Part shown: in pieces, positions 44,752-53,302 of the stretch
How the letters are laid out: each line of letters begins with the position of its first letter
Position numbering within the stretch: the stretch's first letter is position 1
Source: Streptomyces sp. NRRL WC-3626
GTDB taxonomy: Bacteria > Actinomycetota > Actinomycetes > Streptomycetales > Streptomycetaceae
DNA: 64,000 bases
Assembly (NCBI RefSeq): GCF_000718785.1
Contig: NZ_JOCA01000004.1
Span: 271,814-335,813 of the forward strand
Direction: 5' to 3'
Translations under genes and position numbers: made by a program
The notes under the pieces: model-generated
Databases searched by the model: none
Told to the model about the DNA's origin: nothing
The model's input: only the letters and a program-made list of their open reading frames with translations

Positions 44752-44954
44752 CGAACCGGCAGATCACCGGCGTACGCGCGGAGCGCGTGCCACTTCGTAC
44801 ATTCGTCACTTAAGGCCCGTCGCAGGTGGTTGTCCACAGGCGGCGGGCCGCTGTGGTGCCCAGCCGATAGTGTGGTCGCTCGTCCGAGACGCCCCGCCGC
44901 CCCCACCGGGCACGGGCGTTCCCCACAGACCACCGAACCGGGGCCCGTACCTCG

Positions 44955-47900
44955 ATGTCCGTGCACAGCCACACGGCAGCCCGGCAAGACCTCGCTGCCA
45001 CCCCAGAGTTCCCGCGTCACGTGGTGACCGCGGTCCTCGTCTCCCACGACGGCGCCCGCTGGCTGCCCGACGCGCTCTCCGGGCTGCTCGGCCAGGAGCG
45101 CCCGGTCCAGTTCGCCATGGGCGCCGACACCGGCAGCGCGGACGACTCCGCCCGGCTGGTCTCCGAGGCCCTCGGCGACGAACGCGTGCTGCACCTCGCC
45201 CGGCGCACCGGCTTCGGCCAGGCCGTCGAGGAGTGCCACCGCGCCGCCCCGGACCTCACGCCCGACGATCTGCCGTACCTGAAGCGGCCGAGCGGCTGGG
45301 ACCCGGTCACCCGCAGCTGGCGCGACGACGCCTACGACCTGCCGGACCTTCCGCACGGCGAACCGGTGCAGTGGCTCTGGCTGCTGCACGACGACTGCGC
45401 GCCCGAACCCGACGCCTTGGCCCAGCTGCTGCGCGTCGTGGAGAACGAGTACGAGCTCGGCCGGGACGACGTCGCCGTCGTCGGACCCAAACTCCGCGGC
45501 TGGTACGACCGCAGGCAGCTGCTGGAGGTCGGCGTCTCCATCGCCAACTCCGGCCGCCGCTGGACCGGCCTGGACCGCCGCGAACAGGACCAGGGCCAGC
45601 ACGACCACGTACGGCCCGTGCTGTCGGTGTCCACCGCCGGCATGCTGATCCGCCGTGACGTCTTCGACCGGCTCGGCGGCTTCGACCGGCATCTGCCCCT
45701 GATGCGCGACGACGTCGACCTGTGCTGGCGCGCGCACTCCGCCGGACACCGCGTCCTGGTCGCCCCCGACGCCGTGGTCCGGCACGCGGAGGCAGCCTCC
45801 CGCGAGCGCCGCGCCGTCGACTGCGTCGGCCGCACCTCCGCCTCCCCGCACAAGGTGGACAAGGCGGGCGCCGTCTACACGCTGCTCGTCAACGCCCGTA
45901 CGGCCGCCCTGCCGTGGGTGCTGCTCCGGGTCGTCCTCGGCACCCTGCTGCGCACCCTCGCCTACCTCGTGGGCAAGGTCCCCGGGCAGGCCGTCGACGA
46001 GATCCGCGGCCTCGTCGGCACCCTGCTGCGGCCCGAGCGGATCCTCGCCGGACGCCGCCACCGCGGCAGCCCGCAGACCGACAAGGGCGAGATGCGGCCG
46101 CTGTTCCCGCCGCCCGGCGCGACCGTCCGGGTCACCGTGGAACAGGTCGCGAGCGGCCTCGTCGGCCGCTCCGACCCCGAAGCCGCCTCCGGCGCGGGAC
46201 GGCACGGCAGCGCCGTGGAGTCCGGACCCGGCGGCGACGACGCCGACTTCCTCGAGATCGAGCAGTTCGCCCGCCTCAAGCGCATCGCCCGCAAACCCGG
46301 CCCGGTGCTCTTCCTGGCGCTGCTGCTCGTCTCCCTCGCGGCCTGCCGCCAGCTCCTCGGCGGCGGCGCCCTCGCGGGCGGCGCGCTGCTCCCCGCACCC
46401 GCCGGCGCCGGCGACCTGTGGGCCCGTTACACCGACGCCTGGCACACCGTGGGCGCCGGGGGCACCGGCTCCGCACCGCCCTACCTGGCGATCGTCGCGG
46501 CCTTCTCCTCGCTGCTGCTCGGATCCACCGGCCTCGCCGTCACGATCCTGCTGGTCTGCTCGGTACCGCTGGCCGGCTTCACCGCGTACTTCGCCTCCCG
46601 CCCGCTCGTCGAGTCACGGCTGCTGCGCGCGTGGGCGGCCGTCGCCTACGCCTTCCTGCCCGCCGCGACCGGCGCCCTGGCCGGCGGCCGCATCGGCACC
46701 GCCGTACTCGCCATCCTGCTGCCGCTGATCGCCCGCGCGGGCGTCGCCGCGAGCGGCCTCACGAACGCCGAGGGTGTGCGCGGAAGCTGGCGCGCCACGT
46801 GGGCGTACGCCCTGCTGCTCACCGTCACCACGGCGTTCACGCCGATCGTGTGGCCGATCGCCCTGGTCCTCGGCGTCGGCGTGCTCGCCGTACGCAGAAC
46901 GGACATCCCGGCCTACGGGCTGCGCTTCCTGGCCCAACTTGGCGCGCCCCTGCTGGTCCTGGCCCCGTGGTCGCTGTCCCTGCTCCCCTTCGGCTTCTTC
47001 CGGGAAGCGGGCCTGGAGTACGGCGCCTCCGCCGCCTCCGCCCTCGACCTGCTGGGCGCGAGCCCGGGCGGCCCCGGCACCGTCGGCGGCCTGGTGCTCA
47101 TCGGCCTGGTGCTCGCCGCGCTCGCGGCCCTGCTCCGTTCCGAGCGCCGCACACCGATCCTCACCGCGTGGGCGGCCGCCCTGGTGGGCCTCGTCTTCGC
47201 GGTCCTGTCCAACAGCTCCACCTGGGCCGGCCCCGCGACCCTCGTCTACGGCCTCGCCGTCCTGGCCGCCGCCACCCTCGGCGCGGACGGGGCCCGTTCC
47301 CGGGTCGCCGAGCAGAGCTTCGGCTGGCGCCAGCCGGTCGCCGCGCTGATCGCCCTCGCCTGCGCCGTCGGGCCGCTGATCGCCGCCGCCGGCTGGATGA
47401 TCCGCGGCGCCGACGACCCCGTGGCGCGGCGCGACCCCATTCAGGTGCCCGCGTTCGTCGCCGAGGAGAGCGGCACCCGCGACCAGGCCCGCACCCTCGT
47501 CCTCGACAGCGACTCCCCGGACCGGGTCGGCTACGTCCTGGTCCGCGGCTCCGGTGCCCGCATGGGCGACGCGGAGACCGCCGCGGTGGACGGGGAGAAC
47601 GCGCCGCTCGGCAAGGTCGTCGCCAACCTCGTCGCCGGCTCCGGCGCCGACCAGGCGGACCAGCTCGGCGGCTTCGCCGTCCGCTACGTCCTCGTCCACC
47701 CGGGCGCGCCCCGCGAGGTCACCCGCGTCCTGGACGCCACTCCCGGCCTGTCCCGGCTCAGCCAGCAGGCGGGCGGCGCGCTGTGGCGGGTGGACCACCA
47801 GGTCTCCCGCGCGAGCATCGTCCCCGCCAAGGACGGCGAGGGCGAGGCCGTACCCGTGGCGGCGGGCCCGGTCGAGATCCACACCAAGATCCCGAACGGC

Positions 47901-48617
47901 GCCGAGGGCCGCGTCCTGCGTCTCGCCGACACCGCCGCCGAGGGCTGGACCGCCACCCTCGACGGCAAGCCGCTGACCCGCACCACGGTCGACGACTGGG
48001 CCCAGGGCTTCGAACTCCCCGCCACCGGCGGCACCCTGGACGTCACCTACGACGAACCGGTCACCCACACCGCCTGGCTGTGGGCCCAGGGCCTGCTCGC
48101 CGTCGTCCTCGTCGTCATGGCCCTGCCCGGCCGGCGCCGCGACGTCGACGACGACCTGCCCGAGGAACCGGACGTCCCCGCCGAGGCCCTGGCCGGCGAC
48201 GGCCGCCGCGCCCGCCGCCTGCGCGCCCAGGCCGAGGCGGAGGCGGAGGCGGAAGCCGTGGAGGCGGAGTCCGCCGAAGAGCCGGCCGCCGACGAGGACT
48301 TCCCCGAGCCGCCCTCCGCCGCCCCGGTGCCGCAGCAGGCCGACTACGGCGACTGGGACACATCGGGGCAGTACCCGAACGCGTACCCGGACGAGCAGTA
48401 CCAGCAGCAGTACGCCACGGACGCCTACGGGCAGCCCTACCAGGCGGAGGGCTATCCGCAGGGCGGCGAGTACGACCCGTACGCGTACGGCAACCAGCAG
48501 ACGCCGTACGACCAGGGCTACACGCAGGGCTACGACCAGACCTACACGCAGGGCTACGACACGTCGTACGACCCCAACGGCACGGGCAGTGAGCGTCCCG
48601 ACGGGAGCCAGCAGTGA
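44955..48617 (+). CDS. Giant membrane glycosyltransferase (GT2 N-terminal domain)
   Basis: A 1220-residue protein. Residues about 20-290 are a GT2 domain ('VTAVLVSHDGARWLPDALSGLL', metal site 'WLLHDDCAPEPDAL', acceptor region 'MRDDVDLCWRAHSAGHRVLV'). A charged segment follows, then about ten membrane helices between residues 445 and 830, a large extracytoplasmic region (about 840-1050) and a last helix ('LLAVVLVVMAL'). The final 90 residues are Tyr/Gln/Gly-rich and low in complexity. Homologues sit beside whiB across Actinobacteria, suggesting a wall galactan- or teichoic-like polymer. The start at ATG 44955 lacks a clear ribosome site. The stop overlaps the next gene. Confidence 0.88.
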   Translation: MSVHSHTAARQDLAATPEFPRHVVTAVLVSHDGARWLPDALSGLLGQERPVQFAMGADTGSADDSARLVSEALGDERVLHLARRTGFGQAVEECHRAAPDLTPDDLPYLKRPSGWDPVTRSWRDDAYDLPDLPHGEPVQWLWLLHDDCAPEPDALAQLLRVVENEYELGRDDVAVVGPKLRGWYDRRQLLEVGVSIANSGRRWTGLDRREQDQGQHDHVRPVLSVSTAGMLIRRDVFDRLGGFDRHLPLMRDDVDLCWRAHSAGHRVLVAPDAVVRHAEAASRERRAVDCVGRTSASPHKVDKAGAVYTLLVNARTAALPWVLLRVVLGTLLRTLAYLVGKVPGQAVDEIRGLVGTLLRPERILAGRRHRGSPQTDKGEMRPLFPPPGATVRVTVEQVASGLVGRSDPEAASGAGRHGSAVESGPGGDDADFLEIEQFARLKRIARKPGPVLFLALLLVSLAACRQLLGGGALAGGALLPAPAGAGDLWARYTDAWHTVGAGGTGSAPPYLAIVAAFSSLLLGSTGLAVTILLVCSVPLAGFTAYFASRPLVESRLLRAWAAVAYAFLPAATGALAGGRIGTAVLAILLPLIARAGVAASGLTNAEGVRGSWRATWAYALLLTVTTAFTPIVWPIALVLGVGVLAVRRTDIPAYGLRFLAQLGAPLLVLAPWSLSLLPFGFFREAGLEYGASAASALDLLGASPGGPGTVGGLVLIGLVLAALAALLRSERRTPILTAWAAALVGLVFAVLSNSSTWAGPATLVYGLAVLAAATLGADGARSRVAEQSFGWRQPVAALIALACAVGPLIAAAGWMIRGADDPVARRDPIQVPAFVAEESGTRDQARTLVLDSDSPDRVGYVLVRGSGARMGDAETAAVDGENAPLGKVVANLVAGSGADQADQLGGFAVRYVLVHPGAPREVTRVLDATPGLSRLSQQAGGALWRVDHQVSRASIVPAKDGEGEAVPVAAGPVEIHTKIPNGAEGRVLRLADTAAEGWTATLDGKPLTRTTVDDWAQGFELPATGGTLDVTYDEPVTHTAWLWAQGLLAVVLVVMALPGRRRDVDDDLPEEPDVPAEALAGDGRRARRLRAQAEAEAEAEAVEAESAEEPAADEDFPEPPSAAPVPQQADYGDWDTSGQYPNAYPDEQYQQQYATDAYGQPYQAEGYPQGGEYDPYAYGNQQTPYDQGYTQGYDQTYTQGYDTSYDPNGTGSERPDGSQQ

Positions 48618-50134
48618 ACCGCACCACCCTGTCCCTGATCGTGGGCGTGACCGCGCTCGCCGCCGTCACCGGCTTCGCCGTGGTGTCCACACCGGACGCC
48701 ACGGCCACGGACGGGACGGCACAGGCGGCGGCCCACCTTCCGGTGGAGCGCACCAGCCTGGTCTGCCCCCAGCCCAGCACCTCCGACCTGGCCGAGACGA
48801 CCTACACGTCCTTCACGCCGGTCACCGAGGGCACGGAGAACGAGGGCCGGGCCGAACTCCGGCCGGCCACCGCGCAGCAGCGGGGCGACGAGAAGGCCGA
48901 GGACGGCGAGGGCGACGAGGACGCCAAGGAGGAGAAGTCCGAGAAGCCCGTGCTGGAGCCGAAGGAGCCCGGCAAGCCGGTCACCGGGGACGCGACCGGC
49001 GGCGATTCGCCCGCCCTCCTCGGCACCGCGGAGGGCCGCTTCGCCCCCGGCTGGACCGTGCAGCAGACGACCACGGTCGCCGCGGGCACGGGACGGGGCA
49101 TGCAGGGCGTCGCCTGCACGGCACCGGACACGGAGTTCTGGTTCCCCGGCACCAGCACCGGCGACGGCCGCACCGACTACGTCCATCTGACCAACCCCGA
49201 CGACTCGGCGGCGGTCGTGGACATCGAGCTCTACGGCAAGGACGGCGCCCTCGAGACGACGGTGGGGGAGGGCATCACGGTCCAGCCGCACTCCGCGGAG
49301 CCGGTCCTCCTCTCGACGCTCACCGACGAGAAGCAGACCGACGTGACCGCGCACGTGGTGGTGCGCAGCGGCAGGGTCGGCGCCGCCGTCCAGGCCCTGG
49401 ACGACCAGCTGGGCGGCGACTGGCTGACCGCGTCGGCCGACCCGTCGGGCAACCTGGTCCTGCCCGGCATCCCGAAGGACGCCACCGCCGTACGCCTGGT
49501 CGCCTTCACCCCCGGTGACGCGGACGTCGACCTGAAGGTGCGCCTCGCCTCCCCGTCCGGCCTGATCACGCCGGCCGGTCACGACACCCTTCATGTGAAG
49601 GGCGGCATGACGACGGCCGTCGACCTGGAGGACATCACGCGCGGCGAGGCGGGTTCCCTGGTCCTGACGGCGGGGGACGCCTCCGTACCGGTCGTGGCGG
49701 CGGCACGGGTGCTGCGCGGCAAGGACGGCAGCCAGGAGTCGGCGTTCGTCCCGGCGGCACGGCCGGTCGGTACGCGGGCGACGTCCGTCGACAACACGGC
49801 CAAGGGCACGACGCTCGCGGTGACGGCGCCCGAGGGCACGGCGAAGATCAAGGTCACGGCGTCGGCGGGCACGGAGGGCGGTACGCCGGCCTCGAAGACG
49901 TACACGATCAAGGCGGGCACGACCCAGCACATCGAGCTCCCGGCCCCGGCGGGCGCGAAGGGCACCTACGCCCTCACGCTGGAACCCGAGTCCTCCACCC
50001 CGGTCTACGCCTCCCGCACGCTGTCCACGACGGATTCCGGCGTCCCGTTCTTCACGATCCAGCCCCTGCCGGACGACCGGGGAATGGTCGCAGTCCCCCA
50101 CTCGAACGAGGACCTGTCCATCCTCCAAAAGTAA
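48614..50134 (+). CDS. DUF5719 family envelope protein
   Basis: A 506-residue protein with an N-terminal membrane anchor or uncleaved signal ('TLSLIVGVTALAAVTGFAVV'). A 60-residue Glu/Lys/Asp-rich linker follows, then beta-rich domains with 'CTAPDTEFWFPGTSTGDGRTDYVHLTNPDD' and 'VDIELYGKDG', typical of DUF5719. It is probably exported and attached to the outer membrane face. GTG 48614 overlaps the glycosyltransferase stop (GTGA), so the two likely work together. The molecular function is unknown. Confidence 0.85.
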   Translation: MNRTTLSLIVGVTALAAVTGFAVVSTPDATATDGTAQAAAHLPVERTSLVCPQPSTSDLAETTYTSFTPVTEGTENEGRAELRPATAQQRGDEKAEDGEGDEDAKEEKSEKPVLEPKEPGKPVTGDATGGDSPALLGTAEGRFAPGWTVQQTTTVAAGTGRGMQGVACTAPDTEFWFPGTSTGDGRTDYVHLTNPDDSAAVVDIELYGKDGALETTVGEGITVQPHSAEPVLLSTLTDEKQTDVTAHVVVRSGRVGAAVQALDDQLGGDWLTASADPSGNLVLPGIPKDATAVRLVAFTPGDADVDLKVRLASPSGLITPAGHDTLHVKGGMTTAVDLEDITRGEAGSLVLTAGDASVPVVAAARVLRGKDGSQESAFVPAARPVGTRATSVDNTAKGTTLAVTAPEGTAKIKVTASAGTEGGTPASKTYTIKAGTTQHIELPAPAGAKGTYALTLEPESSTPVYASRTLSTTDSGVPFFTIQPLPDDRGMVAVPHSNEDLSILQK

Positions 50135-50149
50135 CCACACCCCGCACTC

Positions 50150-50258
50150 CGCGGGCAGTCGTGCCTCCCCCAGTGCCTTAAGGGCCTGGGAGGTACCCCC
50201 AGGGCGGCACGGGTGGGCGCGACGGCACCCGGTAAGCGCCGGGCCGCGCGAACACCCC
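50150..50258 (+). repeat. Dispersed intergenic repeat family B, copy 3, interrupted
   Basis: The family B core is present, but between GCAGTCGTGCC and GGCGGCACGGG the usual GCTG is replaced by a 37-base palindromic element (50166-50202). Confidence 0.85.
50166..50202. mobile_element. Short palindromic element nested in repeat B copy 3
   Basis: Starts TCCCCCAGTGCC, has a central TTAA and ends GGGAGGTACCCCCAG. Its ends resemble those of the element in hutF (5838-5881). Comparison with the three uninterrupted copies of repeat B defines the insertion points. Confidence 0.65.
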
Positions 50259-50321
50259 CCGCCCCACCCCAACCGCCGGGGCACGCCGCAAGCGAAGCCG
50301 CGCAGACGGACAACCCCCGGC

Positions 50322-50771
50322 TCAGTCCTCCCCGTACCGCGGATCCACAGTCTCCGGCGTAAGCCCCAACAACTCCGCCACCTGCTCGACGACCACCTCA
50401 TGCACCAGCGCCGCCCGCTCGTCCCGCCCCTTCGTACGAATCTCCACCGGCCGCCGATACACCACCACCCGAGCCACCCGCCCCTCACCAGCGGCCACGG
50501 TCCCCCCCAGCGGCACGGCCTCGTCACTCCACGCCGCCCCGTCCAGCCGCGGCACATCCAGCACCAGGAAATCGATGTCCGCCAACTGCGGCCACCGCCG
50601 CTCCAACCGCTCCACGGAGTCCTGCACAAGATCCGCGAACGTCTCCGCCCTGCTCGCCGCCAACGGCACCTGAGGCGGGGCGACAGGGCCACGCATGCCC
50701 CGGCCATGGCGGTCACGACGTCGGGGCCCGGGGCCGGATCCGGCGGCACGGGGCGTTACAGGGCTGTCCAT
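50322..50771 (-). CDS. Zincin-like metallopeptidase family protein with degenerate active site
   Basis: A 149-residue protein of the small zincin-like family (PF06262-type) found beside DUF3499 in Actinobacteria. The body 'LADIDFLVLDVPRLDG...VPLGGTVAAGEGRVARVVVYRRPVEIR' matches the family. Where an HExxH zinc motif is expected, this protein has His124-Glu125-Val-Val-Val-Glu-Gln, so the second histidine is missing. The N-terminal 35 residues are basic and probably disordered. ATG 50771. It may be a non-catalytic member; the role is unknown. Confidence 0.72.
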   Translation of the reverse strand: MDSPVTPRAAGSGPGPRRRDRHGRGMRGPVAPPQVPLAASRAETFADLVQDSVERLERRWPQLADIDFLVLDVPRLDGAAWSDEAVPLGGTVAAGEGRVARVVVYRRPVEIRTKGRDERAALVHEVVVEQVAELLGLTPETVDPRYGED

Positions 50772-51101
50772 CACCGCGAAGCGTAGTCGTCGCGCCGCCA
50801 CCCCGCCCGATCCCCACACCCCTTCCGGCCGACCCGCACGGCATGTCACAACATGACCATTCCAGCCAAGGTTGGGCTCGATTATGTATCCCCGTGGGAC
50901 CGCCGATCACAAGGCAATTGACGGTGTTTGTACCAACTGGTGACCGAAATCAGAACCAGTCAGCCGCCCGACGGTCACGTCGAGGCAGGTCAGCAAGGCG
51001 CTCACACGGGGGCATGTGGGGCGTTTCGCCCCGCGACACGGTGGAGTGACGTGGTGGGGAGTCGTCGCGGCCCGCTCAAGAGTGCGGTACCGTCCAACAT
51101 C
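50772..51101. other. 330-base divergent intergenic region
   Basis: It lies between the zincin-like gene and DUF3499 and is AT-richer than its surroundings around 50880-50940. TACCGT (51088-51093) ends 8 bases before the DUF3499 GTG and may be its -10. No other gene or repeat is seen. Confidence 0.5.
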
Positions 51102-51476
51102 GTGAGCCCTGTACGTCGCTGTTCGCGCACCGCCTGCGGCCGTCCCGCCGTCGCGACGCTGACGTACGTCTACGCCGACTCGACCGCGGTCCTCGGCCCG
51201 CTCGCCACCTACGCCGAACCCCACTGCTACGACCTGTGCGCGGAGCACTCCGAGCGCCTCACCGCCCCGCGCGGCTGGGAGGTCGTCCGCCTGCTCGACG
51301 GCTCGGCCCCGGCCCAGCCCAGCGGCGACGACCTGGAAGCGCTTGCGAACGCGGTGCGCGAGGCCGCCCGCCCCCAGGAGCGCGCGGCCGGAGCCGGCGG
51401 CGGTTCCCGCGCGGCGGACCCCATGGAGGTCGCCCGCCGCGGCCACCTGCGCGTACTCCGCTCCCCGGACAACTGA
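51102..51476 (+). CDS. DUF3499 family protein (zinc-ribbon-like)
   Basis: A 124-residue actinobacterial protein. Two cysteine pairs, 'RRCSRTACGRPA' (CxxxxC) and 'HCYDLCAEH' (CxxxC) with nearby histidines, look like a metal-binding knuckle around a small beta sheet ('ATLTYVYADSTAVLGPL'). The C-terminal half is helical and disordered. GTG 51102 is chosen because the conserved region starts there and a -10-like element sits at leaderless spacing. Its mycobacterial counterpart is Rv3258c, between whiB2 and pmmA. The function is unknown. Confidence 0.85.
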   Translation: MSPVRRCSRTACGRPAVATLTYVYADSTAVLGPLATYAEPHCYDLCAEHSERLTAPRGWEVVRLLDGSAPAQPSGDDLEALANAVREAARPQERAAGAGGGSRAADPMEVARRGHLRVLRSPDN

Positions 51477-51614
51477 GCCGGATCGCACCCTCTTCACAGC
51501 TCAGGCACCACATAAACCCCCGCACGCCCATTGACGCCCGCTTGTCGCGGACACGACCATTCCCTGGAACGCGGCGAGAAATCGCTTTCGCATGGCGGAA
51601 TCCGGGAGGCGCCC

Positions 51615-53231
51615 GTGTACGTCCAGGAACTGGAACCCGTCGCCGGCTCGCTCGGCCTCTCCGCCCTGGTGGCGGCCCTTCCCCTGCTGATCGTCCTGGT
51701 CCTGCTCGGCGGCGTCCGGATGAAGGCGCACCTCGCGGGCCTGACCGGCCTGCTGACGGCCGTCCTGGTGGCCTGTCTGGCGTACGGGATGCCGCTGGAC
51801 CAGACGCTCTCCAGCGGCGTCCAGGGCGCCGTCTTCGGCGTGTTCCCCATCATGTGGATCGTCATCAACGCCCTGTGGGTCTACCGCATGACCGTCCGCA
51901 CCCGGCACTTCGACATCCTCCGCCGCTCCTTCGGCCGGCTCTCCGACGACCCCCGCATCCAGGCCCTCGTCGTCGCCTTCTGCTTCGGCGCCCTGCTGGA
52001 GGCCCTCGCCGGGTTCGGCGCCCCCGTCGCGATCTCCGCCGTGATGCTGGTCGCCCTCGGCTTCGACCCCGTACGCGCCGCCGTCGTCGCGCTGGTCGCC
52101 AACACCGCCCCGGTCGCGTTCGGTGCGATGGGCACCCCGGTCGTCACCCTCGCCCAGGTCACCGGACTGCCGCTGGACTCCGTGGCGTCGGTGGTCGGAT
52201 GCCAGACCCCGCTGCTCGCCCTCGTCGTCCCGCTCGTACTCGTCTGGCTGGTGGACGGACGCCGCGGCCTGCGCGAGACCTGGATCCCCGCACTGGTCTG
52301 CGGAGTCGCCTTCGCGGTGGCCCAGTTCGCCGCCTCCAACTACGTCTCCGCGCAGCTCGCCGACATCGGCGCCGCCCTGGCCGGAGCGGGCGCCCTGGTC
52401 GCCGTACCGCACGCGCGTGTGCCCGCCACCGAGGCCGTACGGACCTCCGTGCTGACCGGCGCGCGCAGTGAGGAACTGGACGAGGAGGACCCGCGCGGAG
52501 AGGTGGTACGCGCCTACGCCCCGTACGCGCTGATCGTGGTGATCTTCTCCATCGCGCAGATCCCGGCGGTGAAGGACTGGCTGGCCGGTGCCACCCGGAC
52601 GTTCGACTGGCCCTTCCTGGACGTCGCGAACCCGGACGGCGACCCTGTCGGCGGCAATGTGTTCAGCTGGCCGATCGTCTCCACCGGCGGCACCCTCGTC
52701 CTGATCGCCGGAGTCCTCACGGCGGCCGTGATCGGGGTGCACGCGCGTACGGCGGTGAAGGAGTGGCTGGCGACGGTGCACGAACTGCGGTTCGCGATCC
52801 TCACGGTGACGTCCGTCCTGGCCCTCGCCTACGTCATGAACCTCTCCGGTCAGGCGGCGACGATCGGCCACTTCGTCGCCGCCGCCGGAGCCGGACTCGC
52901 CTTCCTCTCACCCGTGCTGGGGTGGTTCGGCGTCGCCGTCTCCGGCTCGGACACCTCCTCCAACGCCCTCTTCGGCGCCCTCCAGGTCACCGCCGCCCAG
53001 CAGTCCGGGCTCTCGCCCGAACTGCTCGCCGCCGCCAACAGCTCCGGCGGAGTCCTCGGCAAGATGATCTCGCCGCAGAACCTCACCATCGCCTGCGCGG
53101 CCGTCGGCCTGGCCGGCCGCGAGGGCGACCTGCTGCGCAAGGTGCTGCCCTGGAGCCTCGGTCTGCTGCTCGTGATGTGCCTGATCGTGGTGGGCCAGAG
53201 CACGGCGGCGCTCGGCTGGATGCTGCCCTGA
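51615..53231 (+). CDS. L-lactate permease
   Basis: A 538-residue LctP-family transporter with about 12-13 membrane helices that imports lactate (and glycolate) with protons. Family motifs are 'ALLEALAGFGAPVAISAVML', 'NTAPVAFGAMGTPV', 'VSGSDTSSNALFGALQ' and 'ANSSGGVLGKMISPQNL'. GTG 51615 has GGGAGG 5 bases upstream. No lactate dehydrogenase genes are adjacent. Its presence inside the conserved DUF3499-manB interval looks like an insertion into the ancestral order. Confidence 0.93.
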   Translation: MYVQELEPVAGSLGLSALVAALPLLIVLVLLGGVRMKAHLAGLTGLLTAVLVACLAYGMPLDQTLSSGVQGAVFGVFPIMWIVINALWVYRMTVRTRHFDILRRSFGRLSDDPRIQALVVAFCFGALLEALAGFGAPVAISAVMLVALGFDPVRAAVVALVANTAPVAFGAMGTPVVTLAQVTGLPLDSVASVVGCQTPLLALVVPLVLVWLVDGRRGLRETWIPALVCGVAFAVAQFAASNYVSAQLADIGAALAGAGALVAVPHARVPATEAVRTSVLTGARSEELDEEDPRGEVVRAYAPYALIVVIFSIAQIPAVKDWLAGATRTFDWPFLDVANPDGDPVGGNVFSWPIVSTGGTLVLIAGVLTAAVIGVHARTAVKEWLATVHELRFAILTVTSVLALAYVMNLSGQAATIGHFVAAAGAGLAFLSPVLGWFGVAVSGSDTSSNALFGALQVTAAQQSGLSPELLAAANSSGGVLGKMISPQNLTIACAAVGLAGREGDLLRKVLPWSLGLLLVMCLIVVGQSTAALGWMLP

Positions 53232-53302
53232 GCCTCCCGACGTCCGCGCCGGCCGCTACGGGTAGTTTGTGGTGACCGACGGGACTTGTGGAAAGGCTGG
53301 CC

